64,000 nt of DNA from Sphingobacteriales bacterium 50-39 (GCA_001898505.1 MKTZ01000013.1:1-64000), one strand, 5' to 3'. Positions 15,137-25,121 are shown, numbered from the stretch's first letter. The notes: generated by a model from the sequence alone, not told the origin. Program-made: numbers and translations.

Positions 15137-15581
15137 AGTATAGAGTTTAAGCAAATATATACCAGTTCGATGCCAAAGTGCAAATCAATAGTAATCAATA
15201 ACCTGAATTGGGGTATTGCTGATCCCGCTGTTCGAATATGGTACATCTGCTGTTCGAAAATCGATACGGCGTGTGGGGCGTCATTATCTACATTATACCG
15301 GCATCAAAAAGCTGTTTGAATCTTTCGGCCTCCTGGGCTGAGTAGTCGGCAATGTCGGCGGCCGTAGTGCGCCACGGGTATCACGTAACCTAAATCACTA
15401 TTTCATCGACTACGAGATCTCCGAAACTATCGGAACTACGATGAGCGGAGCCATCGAAGAGCCCACACAAACGCCTGCCATCAATGAAGAAACGCGCAAA
15501 GACGATTCCCCTGCCGGGAAATGGATATCCGGTCGAGCATGGTGATGAATGTCAGGAAGAATGGGAAAACCAGGGGTCTTA
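15137..15581. other. Unassigned stretch with possible gene fragments
   Basis: No complete gene is seen in these 445 bases. On the plus strand, 15379-15543 reads SRNLNHYFIDYEISETIGTT and continues open to a TGA near 15543, about 55 codons without a clear start. On the minus strand a short stretch reads WRTTAADIADYSAQEAERFK and then QLFDAGIM before a stop, vaguely like a SHOCT-type tail. Neither can be assigned. Direct repeats TGCTGTTCGAA(A/T) lie near 15228-15262. Confidence 0.35.
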
Positions 15582-16304
15582 TTACAACGGCCTGTAATTG
15601 ACGGCTTCCGGCTCGATGGTCCGAAGTGGCTGACTGCGGCACAGGGAGGGTGATCTGTTGGGTGATCTGTCGGGAGCGGCTGACCCTTGTTGTCGTTTTT
15701 CCCGCAACATCCGCTGATACGGTGTCATCCGCTGTTCACGTGTCAATTTCACGGTCCGCCGTATCACAGGCGCTCTTTTTATTTTCCCGATGCATAATGC
15801 AACCCCGATCACAAAGCATACTAATGCTATTAGATTCCCATGTAAATAAATAGCCTTGTGCCCTGTATAGGTAAGATTGATTTCCGTATTTGCCCCCAAA
15901 CTGTCGATCGCATTCCGGACATCTTTAGTAAGATGATCCTGCAAAAGATAAGAGATCAGACCTCCCAATGCTACACAAAACAATAAAATGAATAATCCTG
16001 AAAAAACAGCCCAAAACCTTTGTGCGATCTCCCCCCAGACGGTCCTGCCCAGCCCGCCACGGTAAATCAATATGACAACCAGATAAAAAAGAATAAAAAG
16101 GCCCGGCACCAGAATCAGGTCTACAATGGGCAAGGGAACTGAAATATCCCGGATGATCAGGCTTGCCTTGATCTTCGCAAGACCAGCAATCCCGGGCAAC
16201 AAATGGGCAATCCAAAGCTGGCCCGGGACCAGGCAAACCAAAAATAGCGCGACCACTATAACCACTGCGGGGAATGGTCTTTGTCCACCATTTGCGATAG
16301 CCAT
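15582..16304 (-). CDS. Four-helix inner-membrane protein of unknown function
   Basis: A 240-residue protein with four strong hydrophobic segments (about 12-35, 58-82, 92-118, 150-172), a hydrophilic loop with LTKDVRNAIDSLGANTEINL between the last two, and a basic, Arg/Ser/Pro-rich cytoplasmic tail (about 178-240). I see no recognisable motif. It is transcribed away from the PLD-family gene at 16465, with about 160 bases between. An unrelated regulatory link is possible but not shown. Confidence 0.6.
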   Translation of the reverse strand: MAIANGGQRPFPAVVIVVALFLVCLVPGQLWIAHLLPGIAGLAKIKASLIIRDISVPLPIVDLILVPGLFILFYLVVILIYRGGLGRTVWGEIAQRFWAVFSGLFILLFCVALGGLISYLLQDHLTKDVRNAIDSLGANTEINLTYTGHKAIYLHGNLIALVCFVIGVALCIGKIKRAPVIRRTVKLTREQRMTPYQRMLREKRQQGSAAPDRSPNRSPSLCRSQPLRTIEPEAVNYRPL

Positions 16305-16464
16305 AAGAATAAATTGTAGTAGAGTTCCTCCGCTGCTGTGCAGGAATCAAATATTATACCAGGAGTATCCCCCGTTAAAACACCCATTTTTGGGTATTCG
16401 TGTTCTCAGAATTGCGCTGCTTTGGCAGATATGTTATATTTAACAAACCTAAACCGATAAACCT

Positions 16465-18132
16465 ATGCGAGTAATCCACAATTCCACCGACCTGAAGGTC
16501 GTAGCTGTCTCCGGTACTTATGTAGTCACCCTTGGCTTCAACCTGCCAAAAGAAAAATGTAAGGGTTTGCGCGGATTTTCTATCCATCGCGTCGACCATG
16601 TTGAAAATGAGTCTTATTATCTGCAAGGCATGAAATGCTTTACGGAGACGGATCCTGGTTTCCCTGCGGGATCGCTCTATTCCACCAAAGATCAACCTAT
16701 TCAGGGGTTTCAATGGGCGGACTATTCAGCCAAACCAGGCTATAAATATACCTATACCATCGCTGCGTTGAAGGGTGAGCCGGCTGCATTGGAAACGTTC
16801 TTGTCAGTCTCCGTCGATATCACGACCGAAAGCCCCAATGCCGTAAAGCATGACGTGTATTTCAACCGCGGTACCGCTGCATCCCAGGAATACGCACGGC
16901 GCTTTGGCAACCTGGCGCCCGATAAAGTTCCCAACAATGCCGCCTTCGAATGGCTTTCCAGGGGCCTCTATGAGGCAATGGTCGAATACGTGGAAACCTG
17001 CAAACCGGGTAAGCATTCCCTTCGGATAGCCGCTTATGAATTTCATTATGAACCATTTTTGCAAGTGCTGAAGGCGGCGGTCGACCGGGAAGTAGACATA
17101 CAGATAGTCTACGATGCCCGCAAGGCTGATCCAAAGGAGAAAAACGAGGCGGCCATAGCAAAGTGCAAGTTAAAAAAGGTTTGTACTCCCCGAACAGAAG
17201 GGAAGAGCTTTATCGCGCATAATAAATTCATGGTTAAACTGGAAGATGGTACACCGAAATGCGTGTGGACAGGCGGTACCAATTTCTCAGAAGGCGGCAT
17301 ATTTGGTCATTCCAACGTCGCCCATGTAATAGAGGACAAGGACCTTGCTCAATCCTATATGGATTACTGGACTGAGCTGGCCGGGGACCCGGCAACGCCC
17401 GACATCAGGGAACAAACGGAAATTCTTTCACCTCAGCCGGACAATCCGCCCACTGTTGGGGTTACACCGGTGTTCAGTCCCCGCACCAATCTGGACGCGC
17501 TCAACTATTATGGCGATTTGGCGATGGGCGCAGCTGATGCAATTTTTATGACTTTTGCTTTTGGCATTAACCAGATATTTAAGAATGTGTACAGTGATTC
17601 CACCGCCCCCTTCCGACTGGCATTGTTGGAAAAAAAGACACGCGCCTTTAAAAAGACCGAGGAAGCAGCGAAAAAGGCGGAAGAAAAAGCAATTCAGGAT
17701 CTGCGGAATATGCCCGAGAATGTCTTTGCCATCGGAAATTTCATTACTACCAATAAATTTGACGGGTGGCTGAAAGAAAAGCTCACCGGACTGAACGTCA
17801 ACGTACGCTATATTCATAACAAGTTTATGCTGCTGGACCCGCTGGGTGACGATCCGATCGTTATTGCAGGTTCGGCAAATTTCAGCGATGCGTCTACAAA
17901 AGACAATGACGAAAATATGGTTATCGTCCGGGGCAACAAACGAATAGCCGATATCTACCTGGGAGAATTTATGCGTTTGTTCAGCCATTACTCGTTCCGC
18001 GAATCGCTTACCTGGAGAAAACCGAATGATCCGCCCAAACCTTTAATCACCACTGACGATTGGTGGAAGGATCATTTTGGGAATACGCCCAGGTCGGCCA
18101 GAAGAAAATACTTTGCCCAGGTTTCCAAATAA
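16465..18132 (+). CDS. PLD-superfamily protein with two HKD motifs
   Basis: A 555-residue protein with no signal peptide, so it is probably cytosolic. Residues about 1-120 look like a fibronectin-type beta-sandwich (YVVTLGFNLP ... YKYTYTIAAL). Two phospholipase D/nuclease domains follow. The first motif is HNKFMVKLED with GGTNFSEGG (about 250-275). The second is HNKFMLLDPLG with GSANFSDAS (about 450-480). The second has the full H-x-K-x4-D, while the first has Leu at the Asp position. A helical, Lys/Glu-rich insert (KKTRAFKKTEEAAKKAEEKA) lies between them. Members act as phosphodiesterases on phospholipids or nucleic acids. Which substrate applies here cannot be told. It is monocistronic or reads into the sigma gene 75 bases downstream. 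Confidence 0.85.
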   Translation: MRVIHNSTDLKVVAVSGTYVVTLGFNLPKEKCKGLRGFSIHRVDHVENESYYLQGMKCFTETDPGFPAGSLYSTKDQPIQGFQWADYSAKPGYKYTYTIAALKGEPAALETFLSVSVDITTESPNAVKHDVYFNRGTAASQEYARRFGNLAPDKVPNNAAFEWLSRGLYEAMVEYVETCKPGKHSLRIAAYEFHYEPFLQVLKAAVDREVDIQIVYDARKADPKEKNEAAIAKCKLKKVCTPRTEGKSFIAHNKFMVKLEDGTPKCVWTGGTNFSEGGIFGHSNVAHVIEDKDLAQSYMDYWTELAGDPATPDIREQTEILSPQPDNPPTVGVTPVFSPRTNLDALNYYGDLAMGAADAIFMTFAFGINQIFKNVYSDSTAPFRLALLEKKTRAFKKTEEAAKKAEEKAIQDLRNMPENVFAIGNFITTNKFDGWLKEKLTGLNVNVRYIHNKFMLLDPLGDDPIVIAGSANFSDASTKDNDENMVIVRGNKRIADIYLGEFMRLFSHYSFRESLTWRKPNDPPKPLITTDDWWKDHFGNTPRSARRKYFAQVSK

Positions 18133-18207
18133 TCGCCTCGAACATCTGAAAACGCCGGGGGAATAATTACAGATATTGGTTATCTTATTTTTTCATTAAT
18201 TTTAAGC

Positions 18208-18771
18208 ATGACCAGCTATCTGCACTCCTCCAACAGAAATGGTGATGAGCATGACCTGGAGACCCGCTTTGCGGACATCTTCCAGCAGCATGAGCACAGG
18301 CTGTATACCCTTGCGCTGTGCCTGGTCAAGTCCGAGCAGCATGTCAAGGACATCATTCAGGAGGTATTTCTGAAATTGTGGGAGCACCGGCATCACTTGC
18401 AGGATATTCACAATATGGAAGCCTGGCTGTACCGCGTAATGGAAAATAAGGTCATCGATTTTCTTCGCAAGGCGGCTGCAGACAGCCGGCTGAAAGACGC
18501 CATCTGGAATACCATCTCGCAGGCCCGCAATGACACCGACGAATGGCTGGCGGCAAAAGAGTATGACCGGATCATTCAGCAAGCCATCGATCATTTGCCT
18601 CCCCAGCGGCGCCGCATTTATTGTCTGCACAAGAAAGAAGGGCTCGATCATGCCCGGATAGCCGAGGAATTATCTATTTCCCGTCATACTGTCAAAAACC
18701 AGCTCTCCGCGGCTATCCAGTCAATCCGCAGCTTTGTCGCCCGCAATTCGGGGTTCTTCCTTTTTCTATAA
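18208..18771 (+). CDS. ECF sigma factor, FecI-like (Bacteroidota type)
   Basis: A 187-residue sigma-70 family protein. Region 2 includes RLYTLALCLVKSEQHVKDII and QEVFLKLWEH (about 35-62) with the polymerase-binding and -10 helices. Region 4 includes LPPQRRRIYCLHKKEGLDHA and a helix-turn-helix in SISRHTVKNQLSAAIQSI (about 130-175). A FecR-type anti-sigma gene follows after 60 bases and an STN-domain SusC after that, the classic cell-surface signalling layout. It should direct transcription of the downstream SusC/SusD genes when the receptor is loaded. Confidence 0.92.
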   Translation: MTSYLHSSNRNGDEHDLETRFADIFQQHEHRLYTLALCLVKSEQHVKDIIQEVFLKLWEHRHHLQDIHNMEAWLYRVMENKVIDFLRKAAADSRLKDAIWNTISQARNDTDEWLAAKEYDRIIQQAIDHLPPQRRRIYCLHKKEGLDHARIAEELSISRHTVKNQLSAAIQSIRSFVARNSGFFLFL

Positions 18772-18831
18772 AGTGCTTAAAACTTTTTTTCGCCCGGATA
18801 GGAATAGTTTCCCGCTGCTTCGTCATTATCT

Positions 18832-19836
18832 ATGATGGAAGAAAGAATAAGATACCTTTTCCGGCAATACCTTGAGAATAAATGCTCCAGACAGGAGCTG
18901 GAAGAATTTTTCTCCTATATCCGCGCTTCCGGTAACGATGAGGTGTTGAGGGGCCTGATAAAAAAGGTATATGAGCATACGGAGCAATTCCATTCCATAC
19001 AGACCTATGTAAACGAACATGGAACGCTTATTCTCACTGATGGGACGGGTACCTCGGACGTCACTATACCCAAAAAACGATCCCGCAGGCGGCGGCTGGT
19101 AGCAGGGCTTGTTGTGATGGCATGCCTGGCCATCGTCGGGGCCGCCATCTGGTTGATACGTCCAACGAACCGTACCGCATCTGCGCCCGTGGCTGTCGCG
19201 GTTACAAAAAGTACGACGGAGCGGTCGGAATACAAATACCTGCTTTTACCCGACAGTACACAGGTATGGCTGAATGCCTCCAGCACCCTTGAGTTCCCCG
19301 AACATTTCAGGACAGATAAAAGAGAGGTCACCCTATCGGGGGAGGCCTATTTCGATGTCCGGCATTCGGAAAAGACCCCCTTTATTATCCGTACCGGAAA
19401 AATATCTACCACCGTGTTGGGCACATCCTTTAATATTAAAGCCTATCCCGACCGGCAGCATGTCATCGTCTCGGTGAGTGCCGGAAAGGTAAAGGTTAGC
19501 TATAACAATGTACCCCTGGCAACACTTGTCAAGGGGCAGCAGGTAAAGGTCAACAGCCAGCTGAGCACCGTAGAAGAGAAAAAGATCGCGCCTGCTGAAG
19601 TGGCCGCATGGCAGAAGGGGAATATGTCGTATGATGACGAAGCTTTTGAGGACATCGTCGCTGACCTGGAGAGACTGTATAATGTAAAGATCCGGATCGA
19701 GAACGATGCCATCCGTGCGCTTAAAGTATCCACTTCATTCAGAAGGGAGATAGGGATAGAACAGGCATTACAGGTGTTATGCAAGTTGACGGATACGATG
19801 CTGCGGCAGTCCGACGGCTGGTATATCATTCAATAG
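18832..19836 (+). CDS. FecR-family anti-sigma factor
   Basis: A 334-residue inner-membrane protein. The cytoplasmic N-terminal part (1-80) would hold the sigma factor. One transmembrane helix (about 87-108, LVAGLVVMACLAIVGAAIWL) follows a basic RRRRL patch. The periplasmic FecR domain (about 125-225) has LPDSTQVWLNASSTLEFPEH and LSGEAYFDVRHSEKTPFIIR. A C-terminal DUF4974 domain (about 260-334, FEDIVADLERLYNVKIRIEN) is typical of Bacteroidota FecR proteins and contacts the STN domain of the receptor. It lies between the sigma gene and the SusC gene, as expected. Confidence 0.93.
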   Translation: MMEERIRYLFRQYLENKCSRQELEEFFSYIRASGNDEVLRGLIKKVYEHTEQFHSIQTYVNEHGTLILTDGTGTSDVTIPKKRSRRRRLVAGLVVMACLAIVGAAIWLIRPTNRTASAPVAVAVTKSTTERSEYKYLLLPDSTQVWLNASSTLEFPEHFRTDKREVTLSGEAYFDVRHSEKTPFIIRTGKISTTVLGTSFNIKAYPDRQHVIVSVSAGKVKVSYNNVPLATLVKGQQVKVNSQLSTVEEKKIAPAEVAAWQKGNMSYDDEAFEDIVADLERLYNVKIRIENDAIRALKVSTSFRREIGIEQALQVLCKLTDTMLRQSDGWYIIQ

Positions 19837-20049
19837 CGCTCAAATTAAAACCAAACTCAACCATATGCTTATGATGCCCCCACCTACATAAGGGGTTCAA
19901 AATAAAACGACCGCACCCAGTTCGCACCTGAGGCGGTCAAAGTTTTAAAATAACCCTGTCTAAAGAATTACTTAAAACTCATCAAATATATGAATTTACA
20001 TTCATGCCTGTATTTGCTTGCCCTGCCGTTAAAAAATAAAGGTCTACTT

Positions 20050-23000
20050 ATGAAGGCGTTTTTCCTGAGTATATTGCTTCTTTCAGGCGGATTGCTGGTA
20101 GCGCGGGACAGCCGCGGCCAGGATCTGAGTAAAATGACCGTGACTATACAGCTGAAGAATGTCTCTCTCAAACATGCTTTACGGAGGATCGAGACGCTCA
20201 CCAGCCTGCCTTTTACTTACAAGACCAGCGACATAGCAGATTATAAGGATGTCAGCTGTGAGGGCACGGATATCCCTGTCAGCCGTGTGCTGGATGTCCT
20301 GTTGCTTAACACCGGATTAGGATATGAACAGATCAACAGCAATATCATTATCAAAAAGATCAAGGTAGTTCCTCCTCCTCAGCCTATGGTCAATGTTGTA
20401 TTTGACGGAGGTGTCAGGGGCAGGGTGACGAGCACGACGGGAGAGGCTTTGTCGAACGCTACAATAAAGGTGGAAGGCTCGACCAGGGCCATTGCCGCAG
20501 ACAATAACGGGGGGTTCACGCTGACAGGTCTGAAGGCCGGCAGCTATAAATTGAGGATCACCGCGGTAGGCTATGAGCCACTGATCAAGGACATCCGGGT
20601 GAAGGATAACGAGATCGCTGACTATGAGTTCATTTTGAAAGAAGGCAGCGGCAAGATGGACGAAGTGGTCGTCACGGCCCTTGGTATTACCCGAAAGGAG
20701 AGGTCGGTGGGCTATTCGACCCAGCAGATCAGCGGCAGCAATCTCACCGTTGCCAAAGAACAGAACGTCCTGGGCTCCCTGGGTGGCAAGATCGCCGGGG
20801 TGCAGGTGTCCGGATCTTCGGCAGCCAGCATGGGTGGGACCCAAAAGATCCAGATAAGAGGGGTCAACTCGGTGACGGGTGACGGTGAGCCCCTGGTGGT
20901 GGTGGACAATACCCCCATCTCCAATACCAATTATGCCGGCAAAAATGGACGTGATTACGGCAACCTCGCGCAGGATATCAACCCCGAGGATATCGAGTCC
21001 GTAAACGTATTGAAGGGGCCGGCCGCATCCGCCCTCTACGGTCTTCGGGGACAGTTTGGCGTCATTCTGATCACCACCAAAAAAGGCAGTAGGAACAGCA
21101 AGCCCACCGTGACATTCAGTTCCGCCGCCTCGATAGAAAAGGCGGGTAATTTTATGCCACTGCAAAATATTTATGGCGCCGGCTCCACGCTCAACTTCGA
21201 GACAGTGACCATCAATGGCGTGGACACCAAATATGTGGATGGCACCTGGGACGAGAGCTGGGGGCCGAAAATGGACGGCACTCCTGTCCGGCAGCAGTAC
21301 AGCTTCTACCGCGCTGACCCGGACTTTGGCAAGGCTACGCCTTTTGTGCCTCATCCCAACAACATCAAAGAATATTTTGTGACAGGGCGTACCCTGAATA
21401 ACAGCCTCTCCATGACAGGCGGAGGGCAGTATACGACTTTCCGGCTGTCGTACAACAACACGGATGTCACGGGCATCGAGCCTAACACCTACCTCAAACG
21501 AAATAATCTCTCCTTCAGCGGATCGCTAACCATCGCGCCCAACCTCGTGGCGACGGCCAACCTGAACTATGCCCAGAATAAAGGGCAGCGGCCTTCACAG
21601 GGTTATCAGGCCCTGGGATCCCGCAACATGTACCAGTGGTTCGAGCGCAACCTGGATATGCAAAAGATGAAGCAGTACAAGTATTCGGACGGGACCTTCT
21701 ATCAGTGGAATGTAAATGACCCCAATTCGGAGGGCGTATACGACGACGCGACACCCATTGACTGGAATAACCCCTATTTCGACGCCTATGAGAACCCCGC
21801 GCATGACTCGCGCGACCGGTTTTTCGGAGATGTTGGCCTTCGCTGGACCATATTGCCGGGGCTGTCGGTCAGCGGTTTTGTAAGACAGGACGGTTTTACC
21901 CAGAACCTGGATGGGCGCAATGCACCCGGGGGTAGGGGTACACCTGATTTTTGGATAGGCAAATACCAGTCCAGGGAAATGAACTACGAGTTCCTTGCAC
22001 AATACAACAAGGAGTTCGGTGACCTCTCCCTGAATGTCAACCTGGGTGGAAATATACTTACCCAGCGATATGATTATCTCCGGGAAGAGACACAAGGAGG
22101 ATTTGTCACACCAGGATTTTATAACATCGCCAACTCGCTGGAAAGACCGCTGGTGGATAATTACCTGAGCAAAAAAGAGGTGAGGAGCGCCTATGGGTCG
22201 GCAACACTTGGATATAAGAACACCTATTTCCTGGATGCCAGTCTGCGGAATGACATCTCTTCCACGCTGCCGCAGAACAACAACTCTTACCTGTATCCTT
22301 CCGTGTCCGCCAGCGTTGTATTCAGCGAGCTGCTGAAATGGCAGCCACTGTCCTATGGCAAGATGCGCCTGAGCTTTGCCCAGGCAGGCTCTGATATTTC
22401 GCCTTATCTGACCACTGGCTATTTTACGCTTGGACAGCCCTATGGCAGCACCTTTCCGATGGATGTGCCGGACATACTCAACAATCCCAATCTGAAACCT
22501 TCATTGGGTACGGCCTATGAAGCCGGATTGGATACTAAATTCTTCCAGGGACGGCTGGGGCTGAACGCCACATGGTACCACCAAAATAACAAGAATGCCG
22601 TGCTTCCCCTGGATGTATCCGGGACCAGCGGTTACACCACCACCGAGATCAATGCGGGCAACATCGAGAACCAGGGCATCGAGATAACCCTCTCCGGCGC
22701 GGTGGTGAAAGCGAAAAACGCCAGCTGGACCAGCACTTTTAACGTCAGCCACAACACGAGCAAGATCATTTCTCTCTATCCCGGCCTTCATTCCTACCAG
22801 CTGGATTACAACCGATATGCCAGTGTAAATATGTACCTGCTGGCCAATGAAGGGGAGCCTTTTGGCACCATCGTAGGCAATGGCTACCAGCGGGACCAGA
22901 AGACAGGGCAGATACTTTTGGGCTCCAACAATCTGCCGCTGTATGAATCAGGGCACAAGCTGGGCAACGTGCTGCCTAAATACACAGGCGGATGGCAGAA

Positions 23001-23538
23001 TACAGTGACCTGGAAGAACTTTGACCTGTCTGCAACTGTCGACTTCCAGAGCGGCGGCAAATTCATCAGCTGGTCAAAGATGCTGGCCGTAAAGAGCGGG
23101 CAGGCTGCCGAGACCGCGGCGATGAACGACAAGGGCAAAAATATCAGGGACCCTCTGGCAGACGGAGGCGGCATAAAAATATCGGGTATTTCCTCGGTGA
23201 CGGGACAGCCGGTGACGGCCTATGTGGGAGCAAGGGCTTACTACAGGAATGTTCTCGGCTCAAAGATATATGATCCGTGGACAGAGGATGCCAGCTTCAT
23301 TCGGCTACGGGAAGCAAGAGTGGGATATACGTTCAGCAAGACTGCCATTCCATCCCTTCCATTCAGAAGCCTGAACCTGGCATTCATCGCCCGCAACCCC
23401 TGGATGATCTGGCAGAAAGCGCCCAAAGGCGTCAATCCTGCGGAACTGGCCACCGGTGCATCCTCGCTGAATTGGCTGGAGACCGGTCAGCTGGCCACAG
23501 CTCGTTCTTACGGCCTAAACCTGACTATCTCCTTTTAA
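20050..23538 (+). CDS. SusC/RagA TonB-linked outer-membrane transporter with STN signalling domain
   Basis: A 1162-residue outer-membrane protein. After a signal peptide (MKAFFLSILLLSGG) comes the STN domain (about 30-105, TVTIQLKNVSLKHALRRIET). A CarboxypepD_reg-like domain (about 125-205), the EVVVTALGITRK segment, the plug domain (about 215-350, with QIRGVNSVTG and PLVVVDN) and the 22-strand barrel ending in NLTISF follow. The STN domain relays receptor occupancy to the FecR protein encoded just upstream. The frame is open to an ATG at 19990, but the signal peptide begins best at 20050. A SusD-type partner follows 11 bases later. The substrate is unknown because no glycosidase is in the cluster. 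Confidence 0.93.
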   Translation: MKAFFLSILLLSGGLLVARDSRGQDLSKMTVTIQLKNVSLKHALRRIETLTSLPFTYKTSDIADYKDVSCEGTDIPVSRVLDVLLLNTGLGYEQINSNIIIKKIKVVPPPQPMVNVVFDGGVRGRVTSTTGEALSNATIKVEGSTRAIAADNNGGFTLTGLKAGSYKLRITAVGYEPLIKDIRVKDNEIADYEFILKEGSGKMDEVVVTALGITRKERSVGYSTQQISGSNLTVAKEQNVLGSLGGKIAGVQVSGSSAASMGGTQKIQIRGVNSVTGDGEPLVVVDNTPISNTNYAGKNGRDYGNLAQDINPEDIESVNVLKGPAASALYGLRGQFGVILITTKKGSRNSKPTVTFSSAASIEKAGNFMPLQNIYGAGSTLNFETVTINGVDTKYVDGTWDESWGPKMDGTPVRQQYSFYRADPDFGKATPFVPHPNNIKEYFVTGRTLNNSLSMTGGGQYTTFRLSYNNTDVTGIEPNTYLKRNNLSFSGSLTIAPNLVATANLNYAQNKGQRPSQGYQALGSRNMYQWFERNLDMQKMKQYKYSDGTFYQWNVNDPNSEGVYDDATPIDWNNPYFDAYENPAHDSRDRFFGDVGLRWTILPGLSVSGFVRQDGFTQNLDGRNAPGGRGTPDFWIGKYQSREMNYEFLAQYNKEFGDLSLNVNLGGNILTQRYDYLREETQGGFVTPGFYNIANSLERPLVDNYLSKKEVRSAYGSATLGYKNTYFLDASLRNDISSTLPQNNNSYLYPSVSASVVFSELLKWQPLSYGKMRLSFAQAGSDISPYLTTGYFTLGQPYGSTFPMDVPDILNNPNLKPSLGTAYEAGLDTKFFQGRLGLNATWYHQNNKNAVLPLDVSGTSGYTTTEINAGNIENQGIEITLSGAVVKAKNASWTSTFNVSHNTSKIISLYPGLHSYQLDYNRYASVNMYLLANEGEPFGTIVGNGYQRDQKTGQILLGSNNLPLYESGHKLGNVLPKYTGGWQNTVTWKNFDLSATVDFQSGGKFISWSKMLAVKSGQAAETAAMNDKGKNIRDPLADGGGIKISGISSVTGQPVTAYVGARAYYRNVLGSKIYDPWTEDASFIRLREARVGYTFSKTAIPSLPFRSLNLAFIARNPWMIWQKAPKGVNPAELATGASSLNWLETGQLATARSYGLNLTISF

Positions 23539-23549
23539 AAATCACTACC

Positions 23550-25049
23550 ATGCGAACAAAACTCTTCATAATAGCAGCATTTACAGCGACGATAGCTGCA
23601 CCGGGATGTAAAAAATTTCCTTCCGACATCAATGTCAGTCCCAATAATCCTACTGCTGCCTCCAATGCGCAATTGCTCACTTCTTCCATCAACTATCTGC
23701 CAGTGGTCATCGAAGGGATCTCCGGGGCGCTGTATACCCAGCAATGGGCGGAAAAGCCATATACGGATGACAGCAGATATATATCTGTCAACTTTGATTT
23801 TTATGGGATCTATGCCGGTCCGTTGGAGAACCTTCAAACCATCATCAATGGCGCTACCTTCAACGCCAATGAAGGCTCCAAAAACAACCAGTTAGCGGCC
23901 GCCCGGATCTTACGTGCCTATTTTTACTGGTTTATGACAGACAGGTGGGGTGACATTCCTTATTCGGAGGCTTTAAAAGGGAAAGACAATTTCGCACCCA
24001 AATACGACGCGCAAAAAGATATTTATTACGATCTGCTGAAGGAGCTGAAAGAGGCTGCCGCGCAGATAGACGATGGGAATGGCGTGACAGGGGATCTGTT
24101 GTACAGCGGGGACATGGATAAATGGAAAAAATTCGCTAATTCCATGCGGGTATTGATGGCGTTACGCCTCTCGAAGATCGATCCGGACAAGGGTAAGACC
24201 GAGTTGGCGGATGCGGTGACAGGAGGTGTTTTTATGGACAACAGCGATAATGCCGTCTTTGTCCACCTGGCCGATCCTGTCAACCAAAACTATTGGTACT
24301 ATGTAGCGGATGTACAAAACCGTCAGTGGTACTGGATCAGCAAGACCCTCACCGATTATATGGGCTCTTTGCAGGACCCTCGACTGCCCATTTTTGCCGA
24401 TCCGGCGCCCTCCACCGGTGGCTACGCTGGCGTGCCATATGGTCTGGATGGCGACTCCATTGCAAAGATCACTACCTCAAAAGTCTCTTTTATGGGGGAA
24501 CATGTCCGTGCTCAGAATGCTCCTTGTTTTATCATCACTTATGCAGAGGTCCTGCTCGCGCAGGCCGAGGCTGATAAATTAGGATGGCTGTCCGGCGGCG
24601 ATGCGGATGCGGCACAGAAATACAAGGCGTCCATCGAGGCTTCGGTCCGTCAATGGGTACGGAACAGCTTTAAAGGAGGCGTGGTGAATGATGTGGAAAA
24701 GACAGCCTATGATCCAGCCGACCAGGGAGATACCACGGGACTCGGTGCTTATATGGCCCGGCCGGAAGTGGCATATGATCCTGCGAATGCCTTGCAACAG
24801 ATAGCCTATCAGCGATGGGTGCATTTGTATATGAATGGATATGAAGCATGGGCGGAATGGAGACGTACAGGCTATCCCGTGCTGACACCGGCGCCGAATA
24901 ACAATAATATCCCTATTCCAAGGAGACAGGGATATCCCAGCAGCGAGCCGAATATCAACACCAGCAATTATAAGGCTGCCATACAGGCGCAGTCCAGCTT
25001 TGGCGGGAAAGATGATCTTAATGGCAGGGTATGGTGGGACAAGCCCTAA
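23550..25049 (+). CDS. SusD/RagB-family outer-membrane lipoprotein (SusD-like_2 type)
   Basis: A 499-residue lipoprotein partner of the preceding SusC. The signal peptide ends with a lipobox-like APGC (Cys near 20) followed by KKFPSDINVSPNNPT, a start characteristic of the SusD-like_2 group. TPR-like helices are spread through the protein (AARILRAYFYWFMTDRWGDI, KDIYYDLLKELKEAAAQI). The C-terminal part has YAEVLLAQAEADKLGW, QIAYQRWVHLY and EAWAEWRRTGYP, all conserved in the family. It should form the lid on the SusC barrel at the cell surface. Confidence 0.93.
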   Translation: MRTKLFIIAAFTATIAAPGCKKFPSDINVSPNNPTAASNAQLLTSSINYLPVVIEGISGALYTQQWAEKPYTDDSRYISVNFDFYGIYAGPLENLQTIINGATFNANEGSKNNQLAAARILRAYFYWFMTDRWGDIPYSEALKGKDNFAPKYDAQKDIYYDLLKELKEAAAQIDDGNGVTGDLLYSGDMDKWKKFANSMRVLMALRLSKIDPDKGKTELADAVTGGVFMDNSDNAVFVHLADPVNQNYWYYVADVQNRQWYWISKTLTDYMGSLQDPRLPIFADPAPSTGGYAGVPYGLDGDSIAKITTSKVSFMGEHVRAQNAPCFIITYAEVLLAQAEADKLGWLSGGDADAAQKYKASIEASVRQWVRNSFKGGVVNDVEKTAYDPADQGDTTGLGAYMARPEVAYDPANALQQIAYQRWVHLYMNGYEAWAEWRRTGYPVLTPAPNNNNIPIPRRQGYPSSEPNINTSNYKAAIQAQSSFGGKDDLNGRVWWDKP

Positions 25050-25091
25050 ACCGTAACAATAATAGTCAAGACGAAGTCACCATGAGAAATG

Positions 25092-25121
25092 GGGCCGCTC
25101 TGATGAAGGGCGGCCCTTTTT
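25092..25121 (+). terminator. Rho-independent terminator after the SusC/SusD genes
   Basis: GGGCCGC (25092-25098) pairs with GCGGCCC (25110-25116), followed by five T residues. It lies 43 bases after the SusD stop. Confidence 0.8.

Noticed and set aside
20317-21354. 345-codon minus-strand frame inside the STN-SusC gene
   Set aside because: A shadow of high GC at third positions; no family signature, and the plus-strand SusC is certain.
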